Below the pieces are notes generated by a model. That model ran no database searches and had not been told where the DNA came from. It saw only the letters and a program-made list of their open reading frames with translations. 64,000 bases of DNA from Deinococcus sp. LM3 (lineage in GTDB: Bacteria; Deinococcota; Deinococci; Deinococcales; Deinococcaceae): positions 744,001 through 808,000 of the forward strand of contig NZ_MUFV01000001.1 in assembly GCF_002017875.1 (NCBI RefSeq), given 5' to 3'. Below, piece after piece: positions 46,072 through 55,588 of this stretch. The stretch's first letter is position 1. Every line of letters begins with the position of its first letter. Both the position numbers and the translations under genes were made by a program.

Positions 46072-46101
46072 TAAGCTGTGCGGCACAACACCCTCAGCTT
46101 A
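46072..46101. promoter_or_regulatory. Inverted repeat TAAGCTG-N16-CAGCTTA upstream of the 92-aa gene
   Basis: Perfect 7-bp arms (46072-46078 and 46095-46101), about 100 nt before ATG 46202. This could be an operator or a leader hairpin. The rest of 45932-46201 shows nothing else that I can name. Confidence 0.4.
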
Positions 46102-46201
46102 CTTCCGGCTGTTTCAGTCGCCTCCGTTCCCGGCGTTCACCTGCCTCTGCCTGCCTTCCTGTTTCATTGCCCCGATCCACCCAGAGGAGAAGACCACTTC
46201 C

Positions 46202-46480
46202 ATGCATCAGCTCAGACGCCACCATGAATTCGAGTACCGGTCCCGCAGCGGCGAGGACCTGCTGGGCCGCGTGGACATCTGGACCGACGTGGCCGCCGCC
46301 CGCGCCGTCCTGGTCCTGCGTGACCTGCCGGTCGGCGAGGCTGGCCGCGCCCTGAACGCCCTGAACAACAGCGTGCTGCCGTACCTGCTGCGCCCGGACA
46401 CGAAGCTGCTGGTGCTGGCCCTGCGTCCGGCCGAGGAGGGCGTGAAGGCCCGCGCGCTGGTGCTGCCGCAGAGCGCCTGA
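46202..46480 (+). CDS. Hypothetical 92-residue protein
   Basis: A small mixed alpha/beta protein: RRHHEFEYRSRSGEDLLGRV, ARAVLVLRDLPVGEAGRALN and LLRPDTKLLVLALRP. No signal peptide, no known motif. The open frame extends far upstream, but the ATG at 46202, after an AGAGGAG stretch, and the noncoding look of the upstream region support this start. It is followed by a strong terminator. Confidence 0.65.
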   Translation: MHQLRRHHEFEYRSRSGEDLLGRVDIWTDVAAARAVLVLRDLPVGEAGRALNALNNSVLPYLLRPDTKLLVLALRPAEEGVKARALVLPQSA

Positions 46481-46492
46481 GCGCAGGCAGAC

Positions 46493-46533
46493 GGGCCGCC
46501 CCGCACCTGTTCAATTCAGGTGCGGGGCGGCCC
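46493..46533 (+). terminator. Hairpin terminator after the 92-aa gene
   Basis: A perfect 17-bp stem, GGGCCGCCCCGCACCTG and its complement, around loop TTCAATT, 12 nt after the stop. Confidence 0.85.
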
Positions 46534-46552
46534 CTTGATCGCTGCTGACGTC

Positions 46553-46707
46553 ATACGGACTCCGTTTGTTTCGCCGACAATCCGGAACATCGCCGGGTTG
46601 CCGGCTCCACGCCCGGAGGGGCGTTTTGCTCCTACTCGCTCTTCTACGAAGCTCTACGAGTCCGCTCGGATTGAATGGTCTTTGCAGCCCATTCAATCGG
46701 AGTCCAT
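46553..46707 (+). repeat. Dispersed intergenic repeat, copy 7 (long form)
   Basis: A 155-bp copy starting ATACGGACTCCGTTTG and ending GGAGTCCAT, 1 nt before the TCA stop of the next minus-strand gene. It follows the terminator directly. Confidence 0.85.
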
Positions 46708-46708
46708 C

Positions 46709-47170
46709 TCACTCCAGTACGAAGCGCACGCCTTCCTCGAAGGTCACGCGCGCCACGTCCGCGCGGGGCAGCACGGCGTTGCGTTTCCAGGGCATCCATT
46801 CGGTCTGCCCGGCGGCGCTGCGCAGGAAGCCGCGCACACCGACTTCCACGTAGCGGGCCGGGCCGCCCAGCAGGGCGCTCAGGCCCGCACGCAGGGTTTC
46901 CGGGTCGCGCAGGGGGCCGGTCAGGCGGGCCGAGGGCACCTCGTCGGGCGCATCTTCGCCGGACTGGTCGGCGTGCAGCGCGGCCGGGTGGGGGCGGTAC
47001 AGGTCCACGGTGAAGCCGTCCAGGGTCAGCAGGGCCGCGCGGGCCTGGGCGGCCGGGAGCGGCTGCGTGAACGCCACGTGGATGTCGAGTTCGAAGCCGC
47101 GCACGCCCTTGTCGGTGCGGGTGCTGGCGGGCGCGGTGGAGGCAGGGGGGGTGGAGGCGGGGTCGGTCAT
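46709..47170 (-). CDS. Hypothetical protein coupled to the DinB-like gene
   Basis: This 153-residue protein has a Thr/Ala/Pro-rich N-terminus (1-18), then FELDIHVAFTQPLPAAQARA, GFTVDLYRP and VEVGVRGFLRSAAGQTEWMPW, suggesting an alpha/beta domain. I do not recognise it. The ATG at 47170 overlaps the stop of the DinB-like gene by 4 nt (ATGA). The longer frame to 47542 is antisense and rejected. Confidence 0.7.
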   Translation of the reverse strand: MTDPASTPPASTAPASTRTDKGVRGFELDIHVAFTQPLPAAQARAALLTLDGFTVDLYRPHPAALHADQSGEDAPDEVPSARLTGPLRDPETLRAGLSALLGGPARYVEVGVRGFLRSAAGQTEWMPWKRNAVLPRADVARVTFEEGVRFVLE

Positions 47171-47694
47171 GCGCTGGCGCTGGCTTCCAGTTGCTTGCGG
47201 TGGTTGTTCAGGTGAATGGCGACCATGCGCATCCAGTCCATGGCGTCCAGTTCCCCGAAGAACGGGTGCCACAGCGTGCGGCCCGGCGTGTGGCGCAGAT
47301 CGGCGGCAGCGCGTTCCAGTCCGGCGCGGCTCTGCGCCCAGCGGGTGTCCAGGTCCTCCCAGGCGAGGCCGGTGTCGCTGGGGCGGGTGTGGGGCGGGGC
47401 GACGCGGCGGCCGTCCGGGGTGGTCTCGCCGGGCGCGCGGGGCGAGGGGCGCAGCTCCCGGTCCGACAGCAGCAGCGCCACGCCGCGCGAGATCGAATCG
47501 TTGATCAGGATGACGTGCTCGGCGTCCTGCGCGGGACTCCACTCGCGGCCCGGTTGCACGCGGGTCCAGTCGGCCTGCCGGGTGCGCAGCTGCGCCTCGA
47601 AGCGGTCGAGTTCCTTGGTCAGGCGGGCGCGCACGTCGTCGGGCGTGGCGCCCATCACGGCCAGCACGGCCGGGTCCGTCAGGGATTGTGTCAT
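47167..47694 (-). CDS. DinB-like domain protein
   Basis: This 175-residue four-helix-bundle protein of the DinB/YfiT-like superfamily has the metal-binding His pattern in WSPAQDAEHVILINDS, TLWHPFFGELDAMDW and VAIHLNNHRKQLE. The superfamily includes thiol-dependent transferases; Deinococcus members are expanded and mostly uncharacterised. The ATG at 47694 is preceded by TACACT at 6 nt, so the longer frame to 47727 is not used. Confidence 0.85.
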   Translation of the reverse strand: MTQSLTDPAVLAVMGATPDDVRARLTKELDRFEAQLRTRQADWTRVQPGREWSPAQDAEHVILINDSISRGVALLLSDRELRPSPRAPGETTPDGRRVAPPHTRPSDTGLAWEDLDTRWAQSRAGLERAAADLRHTPGRTLWHPFFGELDAMDWMRMVAIHLNNHRKQLEASASA

Positions 47695-47757
47695 GCCGTC
47701 AGTGTAGCGCCCGGTGCCCACAGACACCCTGCTTCCCCGGCAGTTCCCGGGGGCTGC

Positions 47758-49725
47758 TCAGCGGCCCAGGCCCTCCGTGAAGTCGGTCGTGGCGGCCCAG
47801 TCCGGGTGGTCGATCAGGGGGTTGCGGTTGCCCTGTGCGGCGTGAATGGCGGCGTTGCGGTGGCGTTCCCAGTCGCCGGGCGGGTGCGCGGCGTGCCACG
47901 CCAGCAGCGTCTGAAGGTGCCGGGGCGCGTACTGGCGGATCACGCCGGGGTATCGCAGCAGGAAGTACAGCGTGGCGCGGGTGGCGGCACCCCGGCCGTG
48001 GGCGGGTTCGAACTCGCCGGGTTCGCGGCGGCCGCAGTCGCTGCGGATCGCCTCGCCGTAGTCGGGGAAGTCGAAGTACGGCGTGTTGCCCCGGAAGGAG
48101 TTGCAGTCGGGTTCGCAGGCGAACAGGTGGTGCAGGTCGCCGCGCATGGGCTGCCGCTTCGCGAACCAGCTCTGCGGCACGACGTGCTCGCAGTTGTACG
48201 GCAGGGCGTCCTCCAGCGCGTCGGCGTTCAGGCCCTCGGCGGCGGCGAGGCGGTCGCGGCGGGCCTGGGCGGCGCGGTCCGCCTCGATCAGTTCGGCGGG
48301 CGTGTGCTCGCGGCCCGAGTACAGGCTGCGCAGCCGCCCGTCGGGCCACACGTCCACCCAGGGGTACAGTTGCTCGGCGGGCGCGTAGGCCAGCACGCGG
48401 GCGTGCGTGCCGGTCACGAGTTCCGACAGCGCCAGGAACCGCTCGCGGGGCGTGGCACCACCGTTCAGGTCGGCGTTCAGCGCGGCGTAGTAGGCGCGGG
48501 CGGCGTCCGCGTCGGCCGGGTCGAGGTACGGGCGATTCCCGACCGGCGCGGGCCTCCCTTCCGGCGCTTTCAGCCGCAGCGTGAGCGTGACGGGCAGGGT
48601 CACGCGGCCGTCCGGATCGGCGTTCAGGGCCTTCAGGTCCAGTTCGCCCAGGTCCAGGGTGGCGCGGTCCTGGGCGGAGCGGGTCGGCGCCACCGTCCTC
48701 TCGGGAGCGGGCCGGGGCGGGCGGGGCGCGGCGAGCAGTTCCGCGATCAGCGGGTGCGCGGCGTCCGGGCCGGCGCGCAGGTCCTCCAGAATCCGGCTGA
48801 TGCGGACGCCCTCGTTGGCGATCCAGTCGATATCGCTGTCGCTGTCGCCGGGCGCGGTGGGCCGCCCGTCGCGACGCAGCACCCGGCCCTGCGCGTCGGT
48901 GCGGGGCACGCCACTGTGGTGCAGGGCCACGACCTCCCAGGCGTCGTTGAAGACGGGGCTGCCGCTGCTGCCGGGGGCGGTGTCGGTCTCGTAGTGCAGG
49001 AAGTCCGGCAGGCGGTCCACGAGGCGGTTCTCGCGCAGCGCCACCTGTTTCGGTTCGCCGCTGGGGTGCTGGATGATGCTCAGGGCCTCGCCCAGCACGT
49101 TCCGGTCGGCCCCGCCGAAGCAGGGAATCCACCCGAACGGCGCCGTGTCGCCCCCCACGGCCACGATCGTGTAGTCCAGCGGCTCGCTGGTCAGGAACAG
49201 CGTGTCGGGGTCCAGGGACAGGGTCACGCGGTCACGCAGGGTGCCGTCCGGGCGCAGTTCGTAGTCGAATTCGGCGGCGGCCGTGCGGGCGTCGTCGGGG
49301 CCAGTCAGGACGTGGTTGTTGGTGATGAGCAGTCGGGGGCTGCACAGCCAGCCGGTGCCGTACCCGGTGGTGCGGCCCCGCCGGTCGCGCAGGACCACGC
49401 GGGCCACGGCGCGGGCGGCGGCGCGCGCGAGGTCCAGGTACGCCACGCCCACCAGATCGTTCGCGCCGAGCAGGCGTTCCACGTTCTGCCGGGTGTCCTG
49501 CGGGAGGCGCGAGGTGAGTTGCGCCAGCGGTTCGTGCCCCTGCACCAGCGCGTGGGCGTCCGGCATGGGCACGCCCAGCCGCGCGAGGCGGGCCTCGACG
49601 CGCGCGGCCGAGTCGGTCTCGATCAGGCCGCGCACGTTCAGGCGCTCCAGTTGCTCGGTCCGCTGCGCCCGGCGATTCAGGAACCGGGCCTGGGTGTCCT
49701 GCACCAACTCCGCTGGAATGTCCAT
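47758..49725 (-). CDS. Trypsin-like peptidase fused to an endonuclease I domain
   Basis: In this 655-residue protein, after a charged N-terminal helical region (1-90), residues 95-310 form a V8/trypsin-like serine peptidase with His138 (ITNNHVL), Asp184 (LDYTIVAV) and Ser254 (PGSSGSPVF). A linker precedes a C-terminal endonuclease I/EndA-type domain (about 400-655) with CEHVVPQSWF (512-521), DLHHLFACEPDCNSFRGN (530-547) and NRNPLIDHPDWA. All catalytic residues appear intact in both halves. No signal peptide is seen. ATG 49725 follows TATGCT at 6 nt. The two activities in one chain suggest an autoprocessed nuclease effector, which is inference. Confidence 0.88.
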   Translation of the reverse strand: MDIPAELVQDTQARFLNRRAQRTEQLERLNVRGLIETDSAARVEARLARLGVPMPDAHALVQGHEPLAQLTSRLPQDTRQNVERLLGANDLVGVAYLDLARAAARAVARVVLRDRRGRTTGYGTGWLCSPRLLITNNHVLTGPDDARTAAAEFDYELRPDGTLRDRVTLSLDPDTLFLTSEPLDYTIVAVGGDTAPFGWIPCFGGADRNVLGEALSIIQHPSGEPKQVALRENRLVDRLPDFLHYETDTAPGSSGSPVFNDAWEVVALHHSGVPRTDAQGRVLRRDGRPTAPGDSDSDIDWIANEGVRISRILEDLRAGPDAAHPLIAELLAAPRPPRPAPERTVAPTRSAQDRATLDLGELDLKALNADPDGRVTLPVTLTLRLKAPEGRPAPVGNRPYLDPADADAARAYYAALNADLNGGATPRERFLALSELVTGTHARVLAYAPAEQLYPWVDVWPDGRLRSLYSGREHTPAELIEADRAAQARRDRLAAAEGLNADALEDALPYNCEHVVPQSWFAKRQPMRGDLHHLFACEPDCNSFRGNTPYFDFPDYGEAIRSDCGRREPGEFEPAHGRGAATRATLYFLLRYPGVIRQYAPRHLQTLLAWHAAHPPGDWERHRNAAIHAAQGNRNPLIDHPDWAATTDFTEGLGR

Positions 49726-49825
49726 GTGGTCAGCATACCAGTACGCCCTGAGCGTAACGGGTGTGGGGTGCGGGCCGGCAGACAAGCCACCGACCCACAC
49801 CCCACTCCCTCCCGCCTCCCGTCCG

Positions 49826-51102
<1,277 letters not shown>

Positions 51103-51103
<1 letters not shown>

Positions 51104-51396
51104 CAGTCGGCCTCCACGGTGCGCGGCACGCGGATGTGACCGTCGGGCATGCTCTCGGGGGCCAGGGCGGTCACGGCGGCCTGCGGGAAGACCGCGCCGG
51201 GCACGTCGTCGCGCAGCACGTTCACGAGGTCGACCGGGCGCTGCATTTCCTGCACGCCGCTGGTGTCCGCCTCGCCCAGCAGGTCGAAGTACCCCAGCAC
51301 GCGGGTCAGGTCGCCCTGCATGGCGGTGCGTTCCTCCGGGGTCAGGTGCAGCCGGGCAAGCTGCGCGAGGTGGTCTATCTGGGCCGCGTCGATCAT
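51103..51396 (-). CDS. gatC: Asp-tRNA(Asn)/Glu-tRNA(Gln) amidotransferase subunit C
   Basis: This 97-residue subunit belts GatA and GatB together in the complex that amidates misacylated Asp-tRNA(Asn) or Glu-tRNA(Gln). IDHLAQLARLHLTPEER and LGYFDLLGEADTSGVQEM and the C-terminal LRDDVPG are typical. gatA and gatB are not adjacent. The ATG at 51396 is the family start and follows TATACT by 7 nt. Confidence 0.95.
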
Positions 51397-51403
51397 GCCC
51401 AGA

Positions 51404-51409
51404 AGTATA
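51404..51409 (-). promoter_or_regulatory. -10 box TATACT of a probable leaderless gatC-serS promoter
   Basis: A near-consensus -10 box 7 nt before the gatC ATG. Confidence 0.6.
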
Positions 51410-51451
51410 GAGGCGCGGAACCCGGACCCGGCGGGCCGCGTACCGGGTGCC

Positions 51452-52933
51452 ATGCGACCTTCCTGGCGTGCCCCGGTCTTCCTGAGCGTCTCTCTGCTGG
51501 CGTCCGCGCAGGCGCAGGCCACCCCGGACATCCCGGCCGCCGTGACGCGGCTGTTCAGTGGGCCGGTGCAGGCGGCGTGGCTGGCCCCGGACTTCCAGGC
51601 GGCCCTGAGTGCCGAACAGCTTCAGGCGGGGCTGGACAGCCTGCGCGCGCAGCTGGGAGCCTTCGTGAGTGCCGGAACGCAGGGCGGCGTGACCGTCGCG
51701 GTGTTCGAGAAGGGACAACTGGGCGTGCAGGCCGCGCTGGACGACCAGGGGCGTTTCACGGGCCTGCGCTTCGCGCCGCTGGTGGCGAACGCGGACGCGA
51801 CCGGGGCCGACTCGCCGCGTGAGCTGCTGAAGCGCATCTTCAGCGGGCCGCTGGACCCGGCGCTGTTCTCCCCGTCGTTCCTGGAGGCGCTGCCCGAAGC
51901 GCAGTTGCGGTCCTTCCTGGAGGGCCTGCGCACCCAGTACGGCCCGCTTCAGGACGTGCAGGTGGGCGCGACCGGCGCCACCCTGATCTTCGAGAACGGC
52001 CCGCTGAACGTCACGCAGTTCACGCTGGACGCTCAGGGCCGCGTGACCGGGCTGGTCGTCGCGCCCGTCACGCCAGAAGTGACCTTCGGCTCGCCCGACG
52101 AGGCGCGCGCCGCCTTTGCCGCGCTGCCCGGACAGGTCAGCCTGCTGGTGCAGGAGGTGGGCGTTCAGGGCGGCGCCCCGCTCATCGCCCTGAACGCCGC
52201 GCGGCCCCTGGCAGTCGGGTCCACCTTCAAACTGGCGATCCTGGCCGAGTTGCAGGCGCAGGTCAGCGCCGGGCAGCGCGCCTGGACCGACGAACTGACC
52301 CTGACGGACGCCGACCGCAGCCTCCCCAGCGGCACGTTGCAGGACGCGCCGACCGGCAGCCGGTACACGCTGCGGGACCTCGCGGCGCGCATGATCTCGC
52401 AGAGTGACAACACCGCCACGGACCTGCTGCTGAACGCCGTGGGCCGCGCGGGCGTGGAGGCCCGGTTCGGTCAGAGGCCCATGCCGGGCACCCGTGAAGC
52501 CTTCGCCCTGAAGAACCCCGCGAACGCCGCGCTGCTCGCCGAGTACCGCGCCGCCGTCCTGAACGTCCCGGCGCGGCAGGCGGTGCTGGAACGGGCGCGC
52601 GTGGCGCCGCTGCCCGCCGCCTCGGCCTTTGCGGGCGGCCCCCTGGCGCGGGACGTGGAATGGTTCGCCAGCACGGGACGCCTGTGCCGCCTGATGAACG
52701 ACGTGGCAGCCCTGAAGGAAACGCAACTGAACCCCGGCGTGGCCGACCCCGCCGCCTTCCGCAGCGTCAGCTTCAAGGGCGGCAGTGAACCCGGCGTGCT
52801 GAATCTGACCACCCAGGTCACCACCCCGGCGGGCCGGACGTACTGCGTGAGCGCCACCTGGAACGACGCCCGCGCCCTGAACGACCCGCAGTTCCTGGCG
52901 CTGTACGGCGGCGTGCTGCGCCTGCTGCGCTGA
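51452..52933 (+). CDS. Exported serine hydrolase, class A beta-lactamase-like, with duplicated N-terminal domain
   Basis: The 493-residue protein has a signal peptide at about 1-22. Two related helical/beta modules follow, marked by FSGPVQAAWLAPDFQAALSA (about 34) and FSGPLDPALFSPSFLEALPE (about 130). The C-terminal domain (about 215-493) has the beta-lactamase/PBP motifs STFK with Ser257 and Lys260, SDN (about 319) and KGG near 447. The Glu166-type omega loop is not evident, so true beta-lactamase activity is uncertain. It is divergent from gatC-serS. Confidence 0.85.
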   Translation: MRPSWRAPVFLSVSLLASAQAQATPDIPAAVTRLFSGPVQAAWLAPDFQAALSAEQLQAGLDSLRAQLGAFVSAGTQGGVTVAVFEKGQLGVQAALDDQGRFTGLRFAPLVANADATGADSPRELLKRIFSGPLDPALFSPSFLEALPEAQLRSFLEGLRTQYGPLQDVQVGATGATLIFENGPLNVTQFTLDAQGRVTGLVVAPVTPEVTFGSPDEARAAFAALPGQVSLLVQEVGVQGGAPLIALNAARPLAVGSTFKLAILAELQAQVSAGQRAWTDELTLTDADRSLPSGTLQDAPTGSRYTLRDLAARMISQSDNTATDLLLNAVGRAGVEARFGQRPMPGTREAFALKNPANAALLAEYRAAVLNVPARQAVLERARVAPLPAASAFAGGPLARDVEWFASTGRLCRLMNDVAALKETQLNPGVADPAAFRSVSFKGGSEPGVLNLTTQVTTPAGRTYCVSATWNDARALNDPQFLALYGGVLRLLR

Positions 52934-53022
52934 CCCCGCCCCCACCACACACCGCGCCCTCCCTGAAGGTTCGCTCAGGGTTCCTCACGCAGCGTCAGGC
53001 GGGGCCGCGCACAGTGAGGGGC

Positions 53023-53604
53023 ATGACGCCCCGCATCCGCACGGCCCTGCTGTCCACCGCCCTGCTGTCCACCGGCCTGTTGGGCACGCTGTCCGCCCAG
53101 GCCCAGGTGAGCATCTTCACCATTCCGGCCCTGCCGCCCCGCAGCGCCGCCCCGGCACCCACGACGCCCGCGCCCACGACCCCCGCACCCGTCACGCCGA
53201 CCCGGCCCGCCCTGAACCCTGCGCTGGCTACCCCGCACAGCGCCAACCTGAGCGGCCCCGGCAGCCTGCGCGGCGGTCAGGACACCACCTGGACCTTCAA
53301 CCTGACCAACCTGGGCGAGGCCGTCATCGACCTGCAACACGGTGCGTGCGACGTGCGCTTCGAGGTCCTGAACGCCGCCGGGCAGGTCGTGCGCGCCAAC
53401 CCCACGAACACGGTCTGCACCATGCAGCTCGTCATGACGAACGTCGCGCCGGGCGAGACCATGGACGTGCAGAGCGTCCGCTGGAACGGCCGGGGCAGCG
53501 ACGGCAAGGCGCTGCCCGCCGGGGAGTACACCATCCGCGCGTACTTCAACGGGGCGGGCGTGAGCATCGTCGCCGAGGACTACCCGGTCACGCTGGAAAA
53601 CTGA
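53023..53604 (+). CDS. Exported BsuPI-like domain protein
   Basis: This 193-residue protein has a signal peptide (about 1-28, LLSTALLSTGLLGTLSAQAQ) and a Pro/Thr-rich linker (about 45-65). A beta-sandwich domain follows (about 72-193): TWTFNLTNLGEAVIDLQHG, FEVLNAAGQVVR, RWNGRGSDGKALPAGEYTI. This matches the BsuPI proteinase-inhibitor-like family, often found with FlgD-like folds. Two Cys (about 110 and 132) could form a disulfide. The ATG at 53023 follows GAGGGG. The function is unproven. Confidence 0.8.
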   Translation: MTPRIRTALLSTALLSTGLLGTLSAQAQVSIFTIPALPPRSAAPAPTTPAPTTPAPVTPTRPALNPALATPHSANLSGPGSLRGGQDTTWTFNLTNLGEAVIDLQHGACDVRFEVLNAAGQVVRANPTNTVCTMQLVMTNVAPGETMDVQSVRWNGRGSDGKALPAGEYTIRAYFNGAGVSIVAEDYPVTLEN

Positions 53605-53661
53605 CCCCCGCACCGGGCAGCGGGCCGCCTTCCACGCGGCCCGCTCTCTCGTGCCGGTCTG

Positions 53662-54249
53662 TCAGGGCATAGCCCCGGTCGCCCAGTCGGTTCGCAGGTA
53701 TGCGAGTTTCACGCTGTCCCAGCGCTGCCCGGCCCAGGCGCGGGCCTGTGGGATGCGGGCGCACTCGCGGAAGCCCAAGCGGGCCGCTGCGCGGATCATG
53801 CGCTCGTTTCCGCCCCAGGTGGTCAGGGTCAGGACGTGCGCGCCGGTCTGGGCGAAGGTGGCGTCGGTCCACAGCCGCAGCGCCTGCGTGCCCAGCCCGC
53901 CGCCCCAGTGCCGGGGGGCGAAGATCAGCACGCCCAGATCCCACCAGCCGCCGCCCTCCGGGGCTTCCTCGTGGCGGGTGACCTGCCCGATACACGCGCC
54001 GTCCAGCGCGATGATCCGCCCGTGCGGGTCAGGCGCGCGGCGGTGCTCGCGGGCCGTGAAGTCGGTCAGGGACAGCGTGGACGGCCCGCCAGCCGCGTGG
54101 AAGTACGGGGCGTCCCAGCGTTTCCATTCCGGGTCGCTCTCCGCGTGCAGCCAGCGCCAGAGGGTGGGCAGATCGTCGTCGCGGCGGCTGCGCAAGGTCA
54201 GGGCGGGCAGGGTCAGCGTCGGCAGGTTCAGGCTGGGCTGTGCGGGCAT
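53662..54249 (-). CDS. GNAT family N-acetyltransferase
   Basis: The 195-residue protein has the RimJ/RimL-type arrangement: LRSRRDDDLPTLWRWLH, HGRIIALDGACIGQV, DLGVLIFAPRHWGGGLGTQA as the acetyl-CoA loop and GGNERMIRAAARLGFRECAR near the end. The acceptor is unknown. The ATG at 54249 follows TACGCT at 8 nt (leaderless). Confidence 0.9.
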   Translation of the reverse strand: MPAQPSLNLPTLTLPALTLRSRRDDDLPTLWRWLHAESDPEWKRWDAPYFHAAGGPSTLSLTDFTAREHRRAPDPHGRIIALDGACIGQVTRHEEAPEGGGWWDLGVLIFAPRHWGGGLGTQALRLWTDATFAQTGAHVLTLTTWGGNERMIRAAARLGFRECARIPQARAWAGQRWDSVKLAYLRTDWATGAMP

Positions 54250-54338
54250 CGGCGCGCAGCGTACCCCGGCCGGGCTTGTGGGGACATGCGCCTTTTGCCG
54301 GATGCAACTCCTCATGTCCGGGGTGCGTAATGGAGGGC

Positions 54339-55559
54339 ATGAGCGATGGTACTTCCGGTCCGCTGACTCCCCCCGACTCCCTGCTGAAAGCGCCGGACGC
54401 CGTCCCGGCCGTGCGGGCGCAGGAAGCGCCGGAGATGGTGCCGCTGTCCGCCGAGGACCGCGCGCGGCTCGACCAGATGGCCCGCGCCTTCGCGCAGGAC
54501 GTCCTGAGTGCCGGGGCGCACACCCCGGAATTCAAACGCAAACTGGACGCCGTGCATGAACTCGGCCTGCCCGAACAGCGGGCCGCCGCGCAGAGCAGCA
54601 ACCGCATGCTGGACCGCCCCCTGCGCGCCACCAAGGTCGGCGCACTCGCCGAGGGCAGCGACATCCTGCGCGGCCTGACGGACCTGCGCCGCACGGTGGA
54701 GGACCTGGACCCCAGCCGCGCGGCCACGCCCCGCCGCTTCCTGGGGCTGCTGCCCGGCGGGAAGAAGGTGCAGAACGCACTGGACAAGTACCAGAGCGCG
54801 CAGTCGCACCTGAACGGCATCCTGGAGGCGCTGTACCGGGGTCAGGACGAGCTGCGGCGCGACAACGCCACCATCGAGACCGAGAAGGTCCACCTGTGGG
54901 ACACCATGCAGAAACTCCGGCAGTACGCGCACGTCGGGAAGGCCGTGGATGAGGCCCTCACGCAGCGCCTTCAGGAGTTGCAGGTCACCGACCCCGACAA
55001 GGCCCGCATGGTCAGCGAGGAACTGCTGTTCGCGGTGCGGCAGCGCGTCACCGACCTGCTGACGCAACTGGCCGTGAGCATCCAGGGGTACCTGGCGCTG
55101 GACCTCGTGCGGCGCAACAACCTCGAACTGATCAAGGGCGTGGACCGCGCCACGACCACCACCGTCAGCGCCCTGAAGACCGCGCTGATGGTCTCGCAGG
55201 CCCTCGGGACGCAGCAGGCCGTGCTGGGGCAGGTGACGGCCCTGAACGACACGACCGGCAAGATGATCGGCTCGACCGCCAGCCTGCTGCGCCAGCAGAG
55301 CACCGAGATCCAGCGGCAGGCGGGCAGCGCCACCGTGGACCCGCAGATCATCCAGGCGGCATTCCGGGACGTGTACGGCGCGCTGGACGCCATCAGCTCG
55401 TACCGGCAGCAGGCGCTGGAACGCTTCCAGGACACCATGCAGGTACTGGACAAGGAGGTCGCGCAGGCGCAGACGTACCTGGACCGCGAGCGGCAGCAGG
55501 CGTCCCGCGAACTCGCGCAGGACCTGAACGTCACGCCACAGGGCGAGCTGAAAATCTGA
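54339..55559 (+). CDS. Toxic anion resistance protein TelA family
   Basis: This 406-residue, largely coiled-coil protein has the TelA signatures: GLLPGGKKVQNALDKYQSAQ, QDELRRDNATIETEKVHLW, GYLALDLVRRNNLELIKGVD and TVSALKTALMVSQALGTQQ. TelA-type proteins occur with tellurite/stress (Ter) systems, but no ter genes are next to it. The ATG at 54339 has GGAGGG immediately upstream; ATG 54330 is an alternative. A kinase-like gene follows after 29 nt. Confidence 0.9.
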   Translation: MSDGTSGPLTPPDSLLKAPDAVPAVRAQEAPEMVPLSAEDRARLDQMARAFAQDVLSAGAHTPEFKRKLDAVHELGLPEQRAAAQSSNRMLDRPLRATKVGALAEGSDILRGLTDLRRTVEDLDPSRAATPRRFLGLLPGGKKVQNALDKYQSAQSHLNGILEALYRGQDELRRDNATIETEKVHLWDTMQKLRQYAHVGKAVDEALTQRLQELQVTDPDKARMVSEELLFAVRQRVTDLLTQLAVSIQGYLALDLVRRNNLELIKGVDRATTTTVSALKTALMVSQALGTQQAVLGQVTALNDTTGKMIGSTASLLRQQSTEIQRQAGSATVDPQIIQAAFRDVYGALDAISSYRQQALERFQDTMQVLDKEVAQAQTYLDRERQQASRELAQDLNVTPQGELKI

Positions 55560-55588
55560 GCGGCCGCGTCCCCGACAGCCGGGAGGAT

